Shown one piece after another: positions 35,125 through 44,799 of a stretch of 64,000 nucleotides of DNA (positions are counted from its first letter, which is position 1; each line of letters opens with the position of its first letter). Source of the stretch: Salinisphaera orenii subsp. orenii MK-B5 (GTDB lineage Bacteria; Pseudomonadota; Gammaproteobacteria; Nevskiales; Salinisphaeraceae); NCBI RefSeq assembly GCF_003788635.1, contig NZ_AYKH01000034.1, positions 62,001 to 126,000 of the forward strand, given 5' to 3'. The notes under the pieces were generated by a model, which ran no database searches, was not told where the DNA came from, and saw only the letters and a list, made by a program, of their open reading frames with translations. Position numbers and translations under genes: made by a program.

Positions 35125-35132
<8 letters not shown>
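34401..35132 (-). CDS. urtE: Urea ABC transporter ATP-binding protein UrtE
   Basis: This is a 243-residue LivF-type ATPase. It has Walker A GRNGMGKTT (about 43-51), signature LSGGQQQQLAIGR (about 150-162) and Walker B LLILDEPCEGIQPN (about 169-182). The Q-P-N after Walker B and the opening DQYYGGSHILW are typical of UrtE. With UrtD it would power import of urea through UrtB/UrtC. The start overlaps the urtD stop by eight bases. It is the last gene of the urea operon. Confidence 0.93.
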
Positions 35133-35954
<822 letters not shown>

Positions 35955-35958
<4 letters not shown>

Positions 35959-37079
35959 GACGGCTCCTTTCGGCGCATCCGCCGGCGTAGTTGCGACACC
36001 AGGCCGACGATGCCCTTGGGCAGAAACAGAGTGACGGCCACGAACAGGATGCCCAGCGCATAGGGCCAGATCTCCGGGTAGGCGCCGGTCAGCCAGGTCT
36101 TGGCGAAGTTGACCGCGCCCGCGCCGAGCGCGGCGCCGTAGAGCGTACCGCGCCCGCCGACGGCGACCCAGACCACGGCCTCGATCGAGGCGATGGGCGA
36201 GAACTCGCTGGGATTGATGATGCCGACCTGCGGCACGTAGAGCGCGCCGGCGACGCCGGCGAGCATCGCCGAGACGGTGAAGATCCACAGCTTGTAGTAC
36301 GCCACGCGGTAGCCGGTGAAGCGGGTGCGGCTCTCGGCGTCGCGGATCGCCTCGAGCACACGCCCGAGCCGCGAGGTGACGATGAAGCGGGCGATCAGGA
36401 AACCGAGCAGCAGACCGACGCCGGAGGCCACGAATAGGGCGTTGCGGATGCCGTCGGCCGACAGCTCGTAGCCCAGGATATCCTTGAAGTCGGTCAGGCC
36501 GTTGTTGCCGCCGAAGCCCATCTCGTTGCGAAAGAAGGCCAGCATCAGGGCATAGGTCATCGCCTGGGTGATGATGGCGAAATACACGCCGGTCACCCGG
36601 GAACGAAACGCCAGCCAGCCGAAGACGAGCGCCAGCAGACCCGGCACGAGTACGACCATGGCCATGGCGAAGGGAAAGAGATCCATCCCGTGCCAGTACC
36701 AGGGCAGATGCTCCCAGTCGAGAAAGACCATGAAATCCGGCAGCACCGGGTTGCCGTAGACGCCTCGGTCCCCGATCTGGCGCATCAGGTACATGCCCAT
36801 GGCATAGCCGCCGAGGCCGAAGAACGCGGTATGGCCGAGGCTGAGGATGCCGCAGTAGCCCCAGATCAGGTCGATGGCGACCGCGAGCAGGGCGTAGGTG
36901 AGATATTTGCCGATCAGCGCGACCGTATAGTCGGTCACGTGCAGGGCGCTGGCCTCGGGCAGGTAGACGTTGCACAGCGGGACCGCCACCGTCAGCGCGA
37001 TCAGCACGACCACGAAGATCAGGCTGCCGGTATCGCCGAGCATGCGCGTGAGTACGGGGCCGTGATTGGAATGACGCAT
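35955..37079 (-). CDS. urtC: Urea ABC transporter permease UrtC
   Basis: This is a 374-residue LivM-type permease with about ten membrane helices. Recognisable UrtC stretches are LIWGYCGILSLGHTAFFGLG, MYLMRQIGDRGVYGNP, and FFRNEMGFGGNNGLTDFKDI with its conserved Gly/Asn run. The start codon shares one base with the urtB stop (TGATG) and the stop overlaps the urtD start. It forms the translocation channel with UrtB. Confidence 0.94.
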
Positions 37080-38938
37080 CACGAGCCCTCCGCCGCGCGG
37101 CCTTTCTGCGGGAACAGCCCGCGCGGTCGCTGCTGGATGAACAGGATCAGGAATATCAGCATCAGGATCTTGGCCAGCACCGCGCCGGTGTGCGGCTCCA
37201 GGAATTTGGTGAGCACGCCCAGCGATAGGCCGCCCACGAGCGTGCCCCAGAGATTGCCGACGCCGCCGAAGACCACGACCATGAACGAGTCGATGATGTA
37301 GGCCTGACCTAGGTTGGGGCCGACGTTGGTCAGCTGCGAGAGGGCCACGCCGGCGATGCCGGCCACGCCCGAGCCCAGGCCGAACGTCAGCGCGTCCAGG
37401 CGCTGGGTACGGATGCCCATCGCCCGTGCCATGTCGCGGTTCTGGCTGACCGCGCGTACCTTCAGGCCCAGCGAGGTGCGGTTCATCACGAGGATCAGCG
37501 CCGCGAACACGGCCAGCGAGAAGGCGACGATCACCAGCCGGTTTTCGGTGAGCGCGAACATGTCGTTGAAGTGGAGCTGGCCGCTCATCCACTCCGGCGC
37601 GGACACCGAGCGGTTGAGCGGCGTGAACACGGTGCGCACGAGCTGCTGCAGGAACAGGCTGACGCCGAAGGTCGCCAGCAGCGTCTCCAGCGGGCGGCCG
37701 TAGAGCCACTGCACGATCGAGCGTTCGATGAGGATGCCGACCAGCCCGGAGACCACGAACGCAGCGGGGACCGCCAGCACCAGCGCCAGCCCGACGTGGC
37801 CGGGCAGCAGCTGCTGCATGACAAACGCGGTGTAGGCGCCGAGCATGATCAGCTCGCCGTGGGCCATGTTGATCACACCCATTACGCCGAAGGTGATCGC
37901 CAGGCCAATGCCCGCGAGCACCAGGATCGAGCCCAGGCTCAGGCCGAAGAACAGCGTCTCGAGCTGGTCGTAGACGCCGCGCCACCAGTCGATGCGCTCG
38001 ACCTCGGCGGCGACCGCGGCCCGCAGTTGCGCCTGGTCGCGGTCTTCGGTGTCCTCGGGAATGAGCAGTAGGATGTTGTTCAGACGGTTGTAGACCATCT
38101 GGTTGAAATCGCCCGACAGCCGTTCGACGGCCGCGAGCTTGGCGGCGTTGTCGCCGGTGTTGAGATCGTTGATCGCCAGCGCCCGGTCGATCGCCTCGAG
38201 CACGGCGTCGTCGTTTTCCTCCGGGCGGTGCGCGCGCAGGGCGTCGGCGGCCGCGTCGTCGAGTTTTTCGGTCATGGTCTCGACCGCGGCCAGACGCGTC
38301 TCGGCGTCCTCGGCCTGCAGGCGAAGTTGGGCCTGGCCGGACTCGATGCTGCCGCGCAGGCCGACGTTGGTGCGCACCGGCTCGAAGTCGCGGGTGGCGG
38401 CTTTGCCGGCGGCCTCGAAGGTGATCGGGTCGCGCAGCACATAGGTTTCGTCGCGCTCCTCGGCGGCGACGAAGACCCGTTGATCGGATTCGCGCACGAC
38501 GAGCCGGTTGTCCGCGAAGGCGGTGAGCAGTTCCGGGGTGTGCGCGTTCGGATTCGCGACCAGGCGGTTCAGGATGTCGCGTTTCTCTGGATAGCTGGCG
38601 TCGGCGAGCTCGGCGATTGTCGCTGCGTACTCGGTGCTGTCCTCGTCTTCACCGGTGTCGGCTCCGGGCTCGGATTCGCCATCGGCGCCGGCTTGCGCCT
38701 CGGCGGTATCGCCGGGTTCGTCGCTCGCCTGGGCGTCGCGGCCGCTTTCGACCGTCGCGTCATTGGCGGGCGCGGGGGATTCGGACGTGGCCGGCGTTGC
38801 CTCGCTCGCGTTCGAATCGGTGTTCTGGCCTTCGTTCTGGCCGTTGTTCTGCGCCAGGGCGCACGGCGCGAGCGCGAGCACTGCAAGCAGCGCCAGCACG
38901 GCGGCGGCCGTTGTTCCCCGTGGTGTGCATGTCCGCAT
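37079..38938 (-). CDS. urtB: Urea ABC transporter permease UrtB with long periplasmic extension
   Basis: This is a 619-residue protein. The last 300 residues are a LivH-type permease (GLAITFGVMGVINMAHGELI, MRTSLGLKVRAV-like MNRTSLGLKVRAV, FGGVGNLWGTLVGG). As in many UrtB proteins a signal peptide (to about residue 29) and a periplasmic helical domain (about 105-300) come first. Between them lies about 75 residues of Asn/Ser/Glu/Asp/Ala-rich low-complexity sequence that is not usual. ATG 38938 was chosen because an earlier ATG at 38968 falls in the hairpin separating it from urtA. Role: membrane channel for urea with UrtC. Confidence 0.92.
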   Translation of the reverse strand: MRTCTPRGTTAAAVLALLAVLALAPCALAQNNGQNEGQNTDSNASEATPATSESPAPANDATVESGRDAQASDEPGDTAEAQAGADGESEPGADTGEDEDSTEYAATIAELADASYPEKRDILNRLVANPNAHTPELLTAFADNRLVVRESDQRVFVAAEERDETYVLRDPITFEAAGKAATRDFEPVRTNVGLRGSIESGQAQLRLQAEDAETRLAAVETMTEKLDDAAADALRAHRPEENDDAVLEAIDRALAINDLNTGDNAAKLAAVERLSGDFNQMVYNRLNNILLLIPEDTEDRDQAQLRAAVAAEVERIDWWRGVYDQLETLFFGLSLGSILVLAGIGLAITFGVMGVINMAHGELIMLGAYTAFVMQQLLPGHVGLALVLAVPAAFVVSGLVGILIERSIVQWLYGRPLETLLATFGVSLFLQQLVRTVFTPLNRSVSAPEWMSGQLHFNDMFALTENRLVIVAFSLAVFAALILVMNRTSLGLKVRAVSQNRDMARAMGIRTQRLDALTFGLGSGVAGIAGVALSQLTNVGPNLGQAYIIDSFMVVVFGGVGNLWGTLVGGLSLGVLTKFLEPHTGAVLAKILMLIFLILFIQQRPRGLFPQKGRAAEGS

Positions 38939-38963
38939 GATGGACTCGGTTTTGGCTGTGAAA

Positions 38964-38991
38964 GACACCGGACCCGCTCGGGCCCGGTGTC
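38964..38991 (-). terminator. Hairpin between urtA and urtB (attenuator)
   Basis: Arms 38964-38976 and 38979-38991 are complementary at 12 of 13 positions over a two-base loop. On the minus strand the stem is followed by TTTC. It sits in the gap after the binding-protein gene, where partial termination or 3'-end protection would make urtA mRNA more abundant than the permease mRNAs. Confidence 0.65.
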
Positions 38992-39025
38992 GCCTCTGTG
39001 GATCGAGGTCAGGCCGTGCGGGCCG

Positions 39026-40369
39026 TTATTCCTCGTCCTCGGCCATGTCGCTCATCTGTCCACTGCATTCCTCGGTTTCGGTGTTGTAGTGACCGCAGTC
39101 GAGCTCGACCCAGTCGGCCTTGAGCTTCTTGCTGTCCGGCAGGAAATCCGACCATGCGTCGCCCGGGATTTCCTCGTCGGTCTCCCAGACCACCGAGAAC
39201 TGGCCGTTGTCGGTGATCTCGCCGATGTAGACCGGCTTGGTGATGTGGTGATTGGGCAGCAGCTCGGCGGTGCCACCGGTGAGGTTGTCGACCTTCAGGC
39301 CCGGCAGCGTGTCGATCACCGTATCCACATCCGTGGTACCCGCCTTCTTGACCGCCTTCACCCAGAGGTTGAAGCCGATATAGGTGGCTTCCATCGGGTC
39401 GTTGGTCACGCGGTCGTCGTCGCCGGTGTACTCGTGCCAGTTCTCGATGAACCGTTCGTTGGCCGGCGTATCGATGCTCTGGAAGTAGTTCCAGGCCGCC
39501 AGATGGCCGAGCAGCGGATCGGTATCGATGCCCGAGAGTTCCTGTTCGCCCACGGAGAACGCCACGACCGGAATGTCCGCGGCCGAGATCTGCTGGTTGG
39601 CCAATTCCTTGTAGAAGGGCACATTGGCGTCGCCATTGATGGTCGAGACCACGGCGGTCGGCTTGCCCATCGAGCCGAAGGCCTTCACCCGTGAGACGAT
39701 GCTCTGCCAGTCCGAATGGCCGAACGGCGTGTAGTTGACCATGATGTCCGAGTCGGCCACGCCCTGATCCTTCAGATACTGCTCGAGGATCTTGTTGGTC
39801 GTGCGCGGATAGACATAGTCGGTACCCAGCAGCACCCAGCGTTCGATGCCCACCTGATTCATCAGGTAGTTCACGGCCGGGATCGCCTGCTGATTGGGCG
39901 CCGCGCCCGTGTAGACGATGTTGCGCGAGGATTCCTCGCCCTCGTACTGCACCGGGTAGAACAGCAGCCCGTTCAATTCCTCGAACACCGGCAGCACGGA
40001 CTTGCGCGAGACCGACGTCCAGGTGCCGAAGACCACGTCGACCTTCTCCTGGGCCAGCAGCTGGCGCGCCTTCTCGGCGAACAGCGGCCAGTCGGATGCG
40101 GGGTCCACGACCACCGGTTCGAGATCGCAGCCCAGCAGGCCCCCCTTCTCGTTCTGCTGCTTGATGAGCATCAACGCGGTGTCCTTGAGCGTGGACTCGC
40201 TGATGGCCATGGTCCCGGACAGCGAGTGCAGCACGCCGACCTTGATCGGGCATTCGACATCGGCGTTGGCGTTGGCGTCGGCGGCGTGGGCCGAACCCAG
40301 ACCGCCGGCAGCCAGCAGCGCCGGTGCGATCCAGCGCGTGATGAGCGTGTGTTTCGTCCAGTTCTTCAT
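39026..40369 (-). CDS. urtA: Urea ABC transporter periplasmic binding protein UrtA
   Basis: This is a 447-residue type I periplasmic binding protein. A signal peptide ends at about AHA (residue 29). The mature sequence matches UrtA: IKVGVLHSLSGTMAISESTL, DPASDWPLFAEKARQLLAQ, GTWTSVSRKSVLPVFEELNG, LLFYPVQYEGEE. It captures urea (or short amides) in the periplasm. The ATG has AGGGGGA upstream. A longer in-frame start at 40423 was rejected. It follows the GntR gene by 57 bases and is followed by a hairpin. Confidence 0.95.
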   Translation of the reverse strand: MKNWTKHTLITRWIAPALLAAGGLGSAHAADANANADVECPIKVGVLHSLSGTMAISESTLKDTALMLIKQQNEKGGLLGCDLEPVVVDPASDWPLFAEKARQLLAQEKVDVVFGTWTSVSRKSVLPVFEELNGLLFYPVQYEGEESSRNIVYTGAAPNQQAIPAVNYLMNQVGIERWVLLGTDYVYPRTTNKILEQYLKDQGVADSDIMVNYTPFGHSDWQSIVSRVKAFGSMGKPTAVVSTINGDANVPFYKELANQQISAADIPVVAFSVGEQELSGIDTDPLLGHLAAWNYFQSIDTPANERFIENWHEYTGDDDRVTNDPMEATYIGFNLWVKAVKKAGTTDVDTVIDTLPGLKVDNLTGGTAELLPNHHITKPVYIGEITDNGQFSVVWETDEEIPGDAWSDFLPDSKKLKADWVELDCGHYNTETEECSGQMSDMAEDEE

Positions 40370-40426
40370 CGTGATGTCCCCCTGATGTGACGGGTGGTGG
40401 CGGATGATTTCGTGTGTTGTCACGCG

Positions 40427-41164
40427 TCAGGCCGGCGTATCCGCCAGCGCGGCCCGCGCCTCATAGAGCCCTTCGAGCGTGATCTTTCGAACTTCGCGTC
40501 GGCTGGCTTCGATATGCGCCGCCAGCAGGCGCTGCGCGGCGGCCGCGCGCCGGTCGGCGAGTGCCGCGAGAATCGCGGCATGCTCGTCGTAGGTGGCGGC
40601 AATGCGTGCCGAGACGGTGAAGTCCAGCCGGCGGATCACGCGGATGCGTTCGGTCACGTCGCGGTGCATACGGGCCATCTCGTCGTTGCCGGCGGCGGCG
40701 ACCAGGCCGGCGTGAAACTGTTCGTCCAGATGCCAGGCCCGCGTGCTGTCGGTGGTGCGCCGGGCCGTGGGCACCTGCCAGACGGCCTCAAGCTCGGCCA
40801 ATGCGGCGGGCCGCTCGGCGCGCGCGCAGAGGCGACGCACGGCGGCGCTCTCGATCACCACACGAACCTCGTAGAGTTCGTCGAAACGGGCGAAGTCGAA
40901 GCGCCGCACCTGCCAGCCGCCGCCGGCCGGCGTTTCGACATAGCCCTCGCGCTGCAGGCGGAACAGGGCTTCTCGCACCGGCGTGCGGCTGGCGCCCACC
41001 CGTGCGGCGATCTCGTTCTCCGAGAGTCGGTCGCCCGGCATCAGCCGGAAATCGAAGATGTCCGCCTTGAGCCGGTCGTGCACGCGATCGGCCAGCGGCA
41101 TCCGGGGCCGGCCCGACGCAGCGGGTTTGGCCGCAGCCGTGTTGCGGGTGGCCGGCGTGCTCAC
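40427..41164 (-). CDS. GntR-family (FCD) transcriptional regulator of urea genes
   Basis: This is a 245-residue regulator. A winged helix of the GntR type (LADRVHDRLKADIFDFRLMP, LSENEIAARVGASRTPVREA, about 24-65) is followed by an all-helical FCD ligand domain (about 95-225) with conserved His and Asp/Arg positions (EQFHAGLVAAAGN, EHAAILAALADR). The ATG overlaps the urea carboxylase stop by four bases, placing the regulator inside the operon it probably controls. A TGTATACA palindrome at the operon promoter is a plausible binding site. The effector may be urea, allophanate or a metabolite; this is unknown. Confidence 0.9.
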   Translation of the reverse strand: MSTPATRNTAAAKPAASGRPRMPLADRVHDRLKADIFDFRLMPGDRLSENEIAARVGASRTPVREALFRLQREGYVETPAGGGWQVRRFDFARFDELYEVRVVIESAAVRRLCARAERPAALAELEAVWQVPTARRTTDSTRAWHLDEQFHAGLVAAAGNDEMARMHRDVTERIRVIRRLDFTVSARIAATYDEHAAILAALADRRAAAAQRLLAAHIEASRREVRKITLEGLYEARAALADTPA

Positions 41165-44100
41165 GCGGCCGCCTCGTCTGCGATCACCAGCAGCGCGTCG
41201 CCGGCCGAGACCAGCGTGCCCTCGCTGCAGCGCAGGGCGCGGATCACGCCGGCGGCCGGGGCGTCGACCGCGAACTCCATCTTCATCGCCTCGACGACGA
41301 GCAGGGTGTCGCCCGCGGCCACGCGGTCGCCCTCGGCGACGTGCAGCTTCCAGACGTTGCCGGACACGTCCGCGCTCACGGCTTCGCCTGCGACCGTGTC
41401 CTCGATTGGCGCGGCGGCGGGGCCGGCCTCGGCCTCGGGTTCGGCGTCGGCCTGGGCCTGCCAGTGTTCGACTTCCTTCGCGAAGGCCGCGCTCTGGCGT
41501 TCGCGAAACGCGGCAATGTCGTCGGCGTTGGCGTCGAGAAACTGCCGGTACTCGGCGAAATCGAAGACCTCTTCGGTAATCTCAGCGTGCAGCCGGCCGG
41601 CCCGGAAGTCCGCGCGCATGTCGGTGAGCGTGTCTTCGTCTACCGGGTAGTAGCGCACCTGGTCGAAGAAGCGCAGCAGCCAGGGCTCGCCCGGCGCGAA
41701 CTGTTCGTTATGCCCGAACTTGTTCCAGATCGGCAGGGTACGCCCGACCAGCTGATAGCCGCCCGGCGAGTCCATGCCGTAGATGCACATATAGACGCCG
41801 CCGATGCCGACCGTGCCCTCGGCGGTGTAGGTACGTGCCGGGTTGTACTTCGACGTGACCAGGCGATGGCGCGGGTCGATCGGTACCGCGCAGGGCGCGC
41901 CGAGATAGACATCGCCCAGGCCCAGCACCATGTAGCTGGCCGACAGGATCGTCTCGCGTACCTGCTCGCGCGTGTCCAGACCGTTGATGCGCTGGATGAA
42001 GTCGACGTTGTTGGGCAGCCAGGGCGCGGTGTCGCGCACGGACTGGCGATAGCGGTCCACCGCGTCGAGCGTGGCGCTGTCCTCGAAGGCCAGCGGCAGA
42101 TGCAGCACGCGGGTGGGCAGTTTCAGGTCGTCGACTTCGGGCAGATCCGCCTCGAGGGCGACCAGCGCGTCGACGAGATCGGCCTGATGGATCACCCGGC
42201 CGTCGTAGTTGACCTGCAGCGAGCGCACGCCGGGCGAGAGTTCGAGAATGCCCTCAACCGGGTGCTTCTCCAGTGCCTGCATGAGCAGGTATACGCGCAG
42301 GCGAAAACGCAGATCGAGTTCGTTGGGCCCGTATTCGATCAGGATGTAGCGATCGCCGGCCTGGCGATAGGCCACCGCCGGGCGGCTGCCCGCGGCGGGC
42401 CGCTCGGCGAGCACGCAGGGCGACACGGTGTCCGCGGGCGCCGGAATGGGCAGCGTCTCGCGCGTGTCGGCCACGGCGAGTGCGTCGCAGGCGGCGTCCT
42501 GCTCGTGCTGGCGGGCGGTGGCTTCGTCGAAGCCGAGCGCCACGAAGCGGATGGTGTCGCCCGGCGAAACCTGGCCGACCTTCCACAGTTCGGCCGCAGC
42601 GATGGTGACCGGGCACACGAAGCCGCCCAGGGACGGGCCGTCGCGGGTCAGGATCACCGGCATGTCGCCGGTGAAGTTGATGGAGCCGACCGCGTACTCG
42701 GTGTCGTGGATGTTGGAGGGGTGCAGCCCGGCCTCGCCGCCGTCCTCGCGGGCGAAGGTGGGCTTGGGCCCGTTCAGGCGGATGCCGAGACGATTGGAGT
42801 TGTAGTGGACTTCCCAGTCGGTGGCGAAGAAGGCCTCGATCGAATCCTGCGTGAAGAAATCGGGCGCGCCGTGCGGGCCGTAGAGCACGCCGATCTCCCA
42901 GTGCGTGGGATAGTCCGGCACGAGCGCGGCGGGCGCGGCCTGCGGCTCGCGGGTGGGCGCCGGCGTGGGCGCGTTGGGTCTGGAAGCATCGCAGATCGCG
43001 AGCATGTCGGTCGCGCGCAGCGGTCGGCCGGCATGGCCGCCGAACTGGCCGAGCGCGAAGGTCGACTTGCTGCCCAGATAGTCGGGCACGTCGACACCGC
43101 CGAGTACCGCCAGATAGCTGCGACAGCCGGCCTCGGCCTTGCCGACGACCAGCGTCTGGCCGGCCTTGGCTTCGACCGGCGCCCAGAAGTCGATCGGGGC
43201 GTCGTCGAGCGTGGCCGGGGTGGTCGCGCCCGTGAGGGCGATCACCGCATCGGTATGAAAACGTATCGTCGGCCCGAGAATGGTGCACTCGATCCCGCCC
43301 GCGGACTGGTCGTTGCCGACGATCGCATTGGCCAGGCGAAAGGCATAGTCGTCCATCGGCCCGGAGGGCGGCACGCCGATATGCCAGTAGCCGGTGCGCC
43401 CGGGATAATCCTGGATCGTGGTGTAGGTACCGGGCTTGACGATCTCCAGCACCGGCGGCGCGTAGGCGAAGTCGCCCAGGAAGGCGGTCGATACCTCGCC
43501 GGCGGCGAATCGTTCGTCGGCCACGATTTGGCGCAGATAGTCGAGATTGGTGGCGATACCGGACAGCCGCGTGGCGTCGAGCGCGTTGGCCAGCCGCGCG
43601 AGCGCTTCGTCGCGGGTGTCGCCGTGCACGATCAGCTTGGCGATCATCGGATCGAAGTGCGACGACACCTCGGTGCCGGCGGCCACCCAGGTATCGACCC
43701 GGACATGATCGGGGAACACGACTTCGGTGAGCACGCCGGGTGAGGGCGCGAAATCGAGCGCCGGCTGTTCGGCATACAGGCGCACCTCGAAGGCCGCCCC
43801 CTGCGGGTTCGCCTCGAAAGCGGCGAGATCGGGCGGCGTGCCGGCCGCGGTCTGCACCATCCATTCGACCAGGTCCACGCCGGTTGCGGCCTCGGTGATC
43901 GGATGCTCCACCTGCAGGCGCGTGTTGACCTCCAGAAAATAGAACTCGTCGCGCGCGCCGTCGTAGATGTATTCCACGGTGCCGGCGGAGCGGTAGTTCA
44001 CCGACTCGCCCAGACTCACCGCGGCCGCCATCATGGCGTCGCGGGTGGCCGCGGGCAGATGCGGCGCCGGCGTTTCCTCGACGACTTTCTGGTTGCGCCG

Positions 44101-44799
44101 CTGCAGCGAACAATCACGCTCGCCGAGGGCGACGACCGTACCGCGGCCGTCGCCGAAGATCTGGACCTCCACGTGGCGCGCCTTCTCAATGAAGCGCTCG
44201 AGAAACACGCCGTCGTCGGAGAAATAGTTCTGGCCGAGGCGCGCGACCTTGTCGAAGGCGGCTTCCAGCTCGGCTTCGTCGTTGCAGCGCGACAGCCCGA
44301 TGCCGCCGCCGCCGGCGGTGGACTTCAGCATGACTGGATAGCCGAGTTCGGCTGCCGCGGTCTTCGCGTCGTCAAGGCTGTCGAGCAGGCCGGTCCCGGG
44401 AGCCAGCGGCACGCCGGCGGCCTCGGCGAGCTCGCGCGCCGTGTGCTTGAGGCCGAACTGTTCGATCTGCTCGGGCGTCGGCCCGGCAAAGGCGATGCCG
44501 GCAGCCTCGCAGGCGCGGGCGAAGTCGGCGTTCTCGGAAAGAAAGCCGTAGCCGGGCAGGATCGCCTGCGCGCCGGATTCGCGTGCGGCTTTCAGCACCG
44601 CGTCCACGTTCAGATAGCTTTCGGCCGCGGTATCGCCGCCGAGCGCGATGGCCACGTCAGCGGCGTCCAGATGGGTGCTGTCGCGGTCGCTGTCGGCATA
44701 GACCGCGACGCTGCGAATGCCCATCGCCTTGAGGGTGCGCGCGCTGCGTACGGCGATCTCGCCGCGGTTGGCGATGAGGACGGTGTCGAGTTCAGCCAT
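41161..44799 (-). CDS. uca: Urea carboxylase (biotin-dependent)
   Basis: This 1212-residue enzyme carboxylates urea to allophanate with ATP and bicarbonate. Residues 1-450 are biotin carboxylase (IANRGEIA; ATP-grasp loop GGGGIGLS near 172-179; EVNTRLQVEHPITE). Residues about 465-780 and 800-1095 are the two KipA/KipI-like carboxyltransferase halves (urea amidolyase type). The biotinyl domain closes the protein, with Lys1173 in EAMKMEF as biotin site. A Glu/Ala-rich linker (about 1100-1140) precedes it. The length fits stand-alone urea carboxylases. The gene overlaps allophanate hydrolase upstream and the GntR gene downstream. No urea-carboxylase-associated proteins (the pair linked to guanidine metabolism) are present, supporting true urea as substrate. 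Confidence 0.95.
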   Translation of the reverse strand: MAELDTVLIANRGEIAVRSARTLKAMGIRSVAVYADSDRDSTHLDAADVAIALGGDTAAESYLNVDAVLKAARESGAQAILPGYGFLSENADFARACEAAGIAFAGPTPEQIEQFGLKHTARELAEAAGVPLAPGTGLLDSLDDAKTAAAELGYPVMLKSTAGGGGIGLSRCNDEAELEAAFDKVARLGQNYFSDDGVFLERFIEKARHVEVQIFGDGRGTVVALGERDCSLQRRNQKVVEETPAPHLPAATRDAMMAAAVSLGESVNYRSAGTVEYIYDGARDEFYFLEVNTRLQVEHPITEAATGVDLVEWMVQTAAGTPPDLAAFEANPQGAAFEVRLYAEQPALDFAPSPGVLTEVVFPDHVRVDTWVAAGTEVSSHFDPMIAKLIVHGDTRDEALARLANALDATRLSGIATNLDYLRQIVADERFAAGEVSTAFLGDFAYAPPVLEIVKPGTYTTIQDYPGRTGYWHIGVPPSGPMDDYAFRLANAIVGNDQSAGGIECTILGPTIRFHTDAVIALTGATTPATLDDAPIDFWAPVEAKAGQTLVVGKAEAGCRSYLAVLGGVDVPDYLGSKSTFALGQFGGHAGRPLRATDMLAICDASRPNAPTPAPTREPQAAPAALVPDYPTHWEIGVLYGPHGAPDFFTQDSIEAFFATDWEVHYNSNRLGIRLNGPKPTFAREDGGEAGLHPSNIHDTEYAVGSINFTGDMPVILTRDGPSLGGFVCPVTIAAAELWKVGQVSPGDTIRFVALGFDEATARQHEQDAACDALAVADTRETLPIPAPADTVSPCVLAERPAAGSRPAVAYRQAGDRYILIEYGPNELDLRFRLRVYLLMQALEKHPVEGILELSPGVRSLQVNYDGRVIHQADLVDALVALEADLPEVDDLKLPTRVLHLPLAFEDSATLDAVDRYRQSVRDTAPWLPNNVDFIQRINGLDTREQVRETILSASYMVLGLGDVYLGAPCAVPIDPRHRLVTSKYNPARTYTAEGTVGIGGVYMCIYGMDSPGGYQLVGRTLPIWNKFGHNEQFAPGEPWLLRFFDQVRYYPVDEDTLTDMRADFRAGRLHAEITEEVFDFAEYRQFLDANADDIAAFRERQSAAFAKEVEHWQAQADAEPEAEAGPAAAPIEDTVAGEAVSADVSGNVWKLHVAEGDRVAAGDTLLVVEAMKMEFAVDAPAAGVIRALRCSEGTLVSAGDALLVIADEAAA

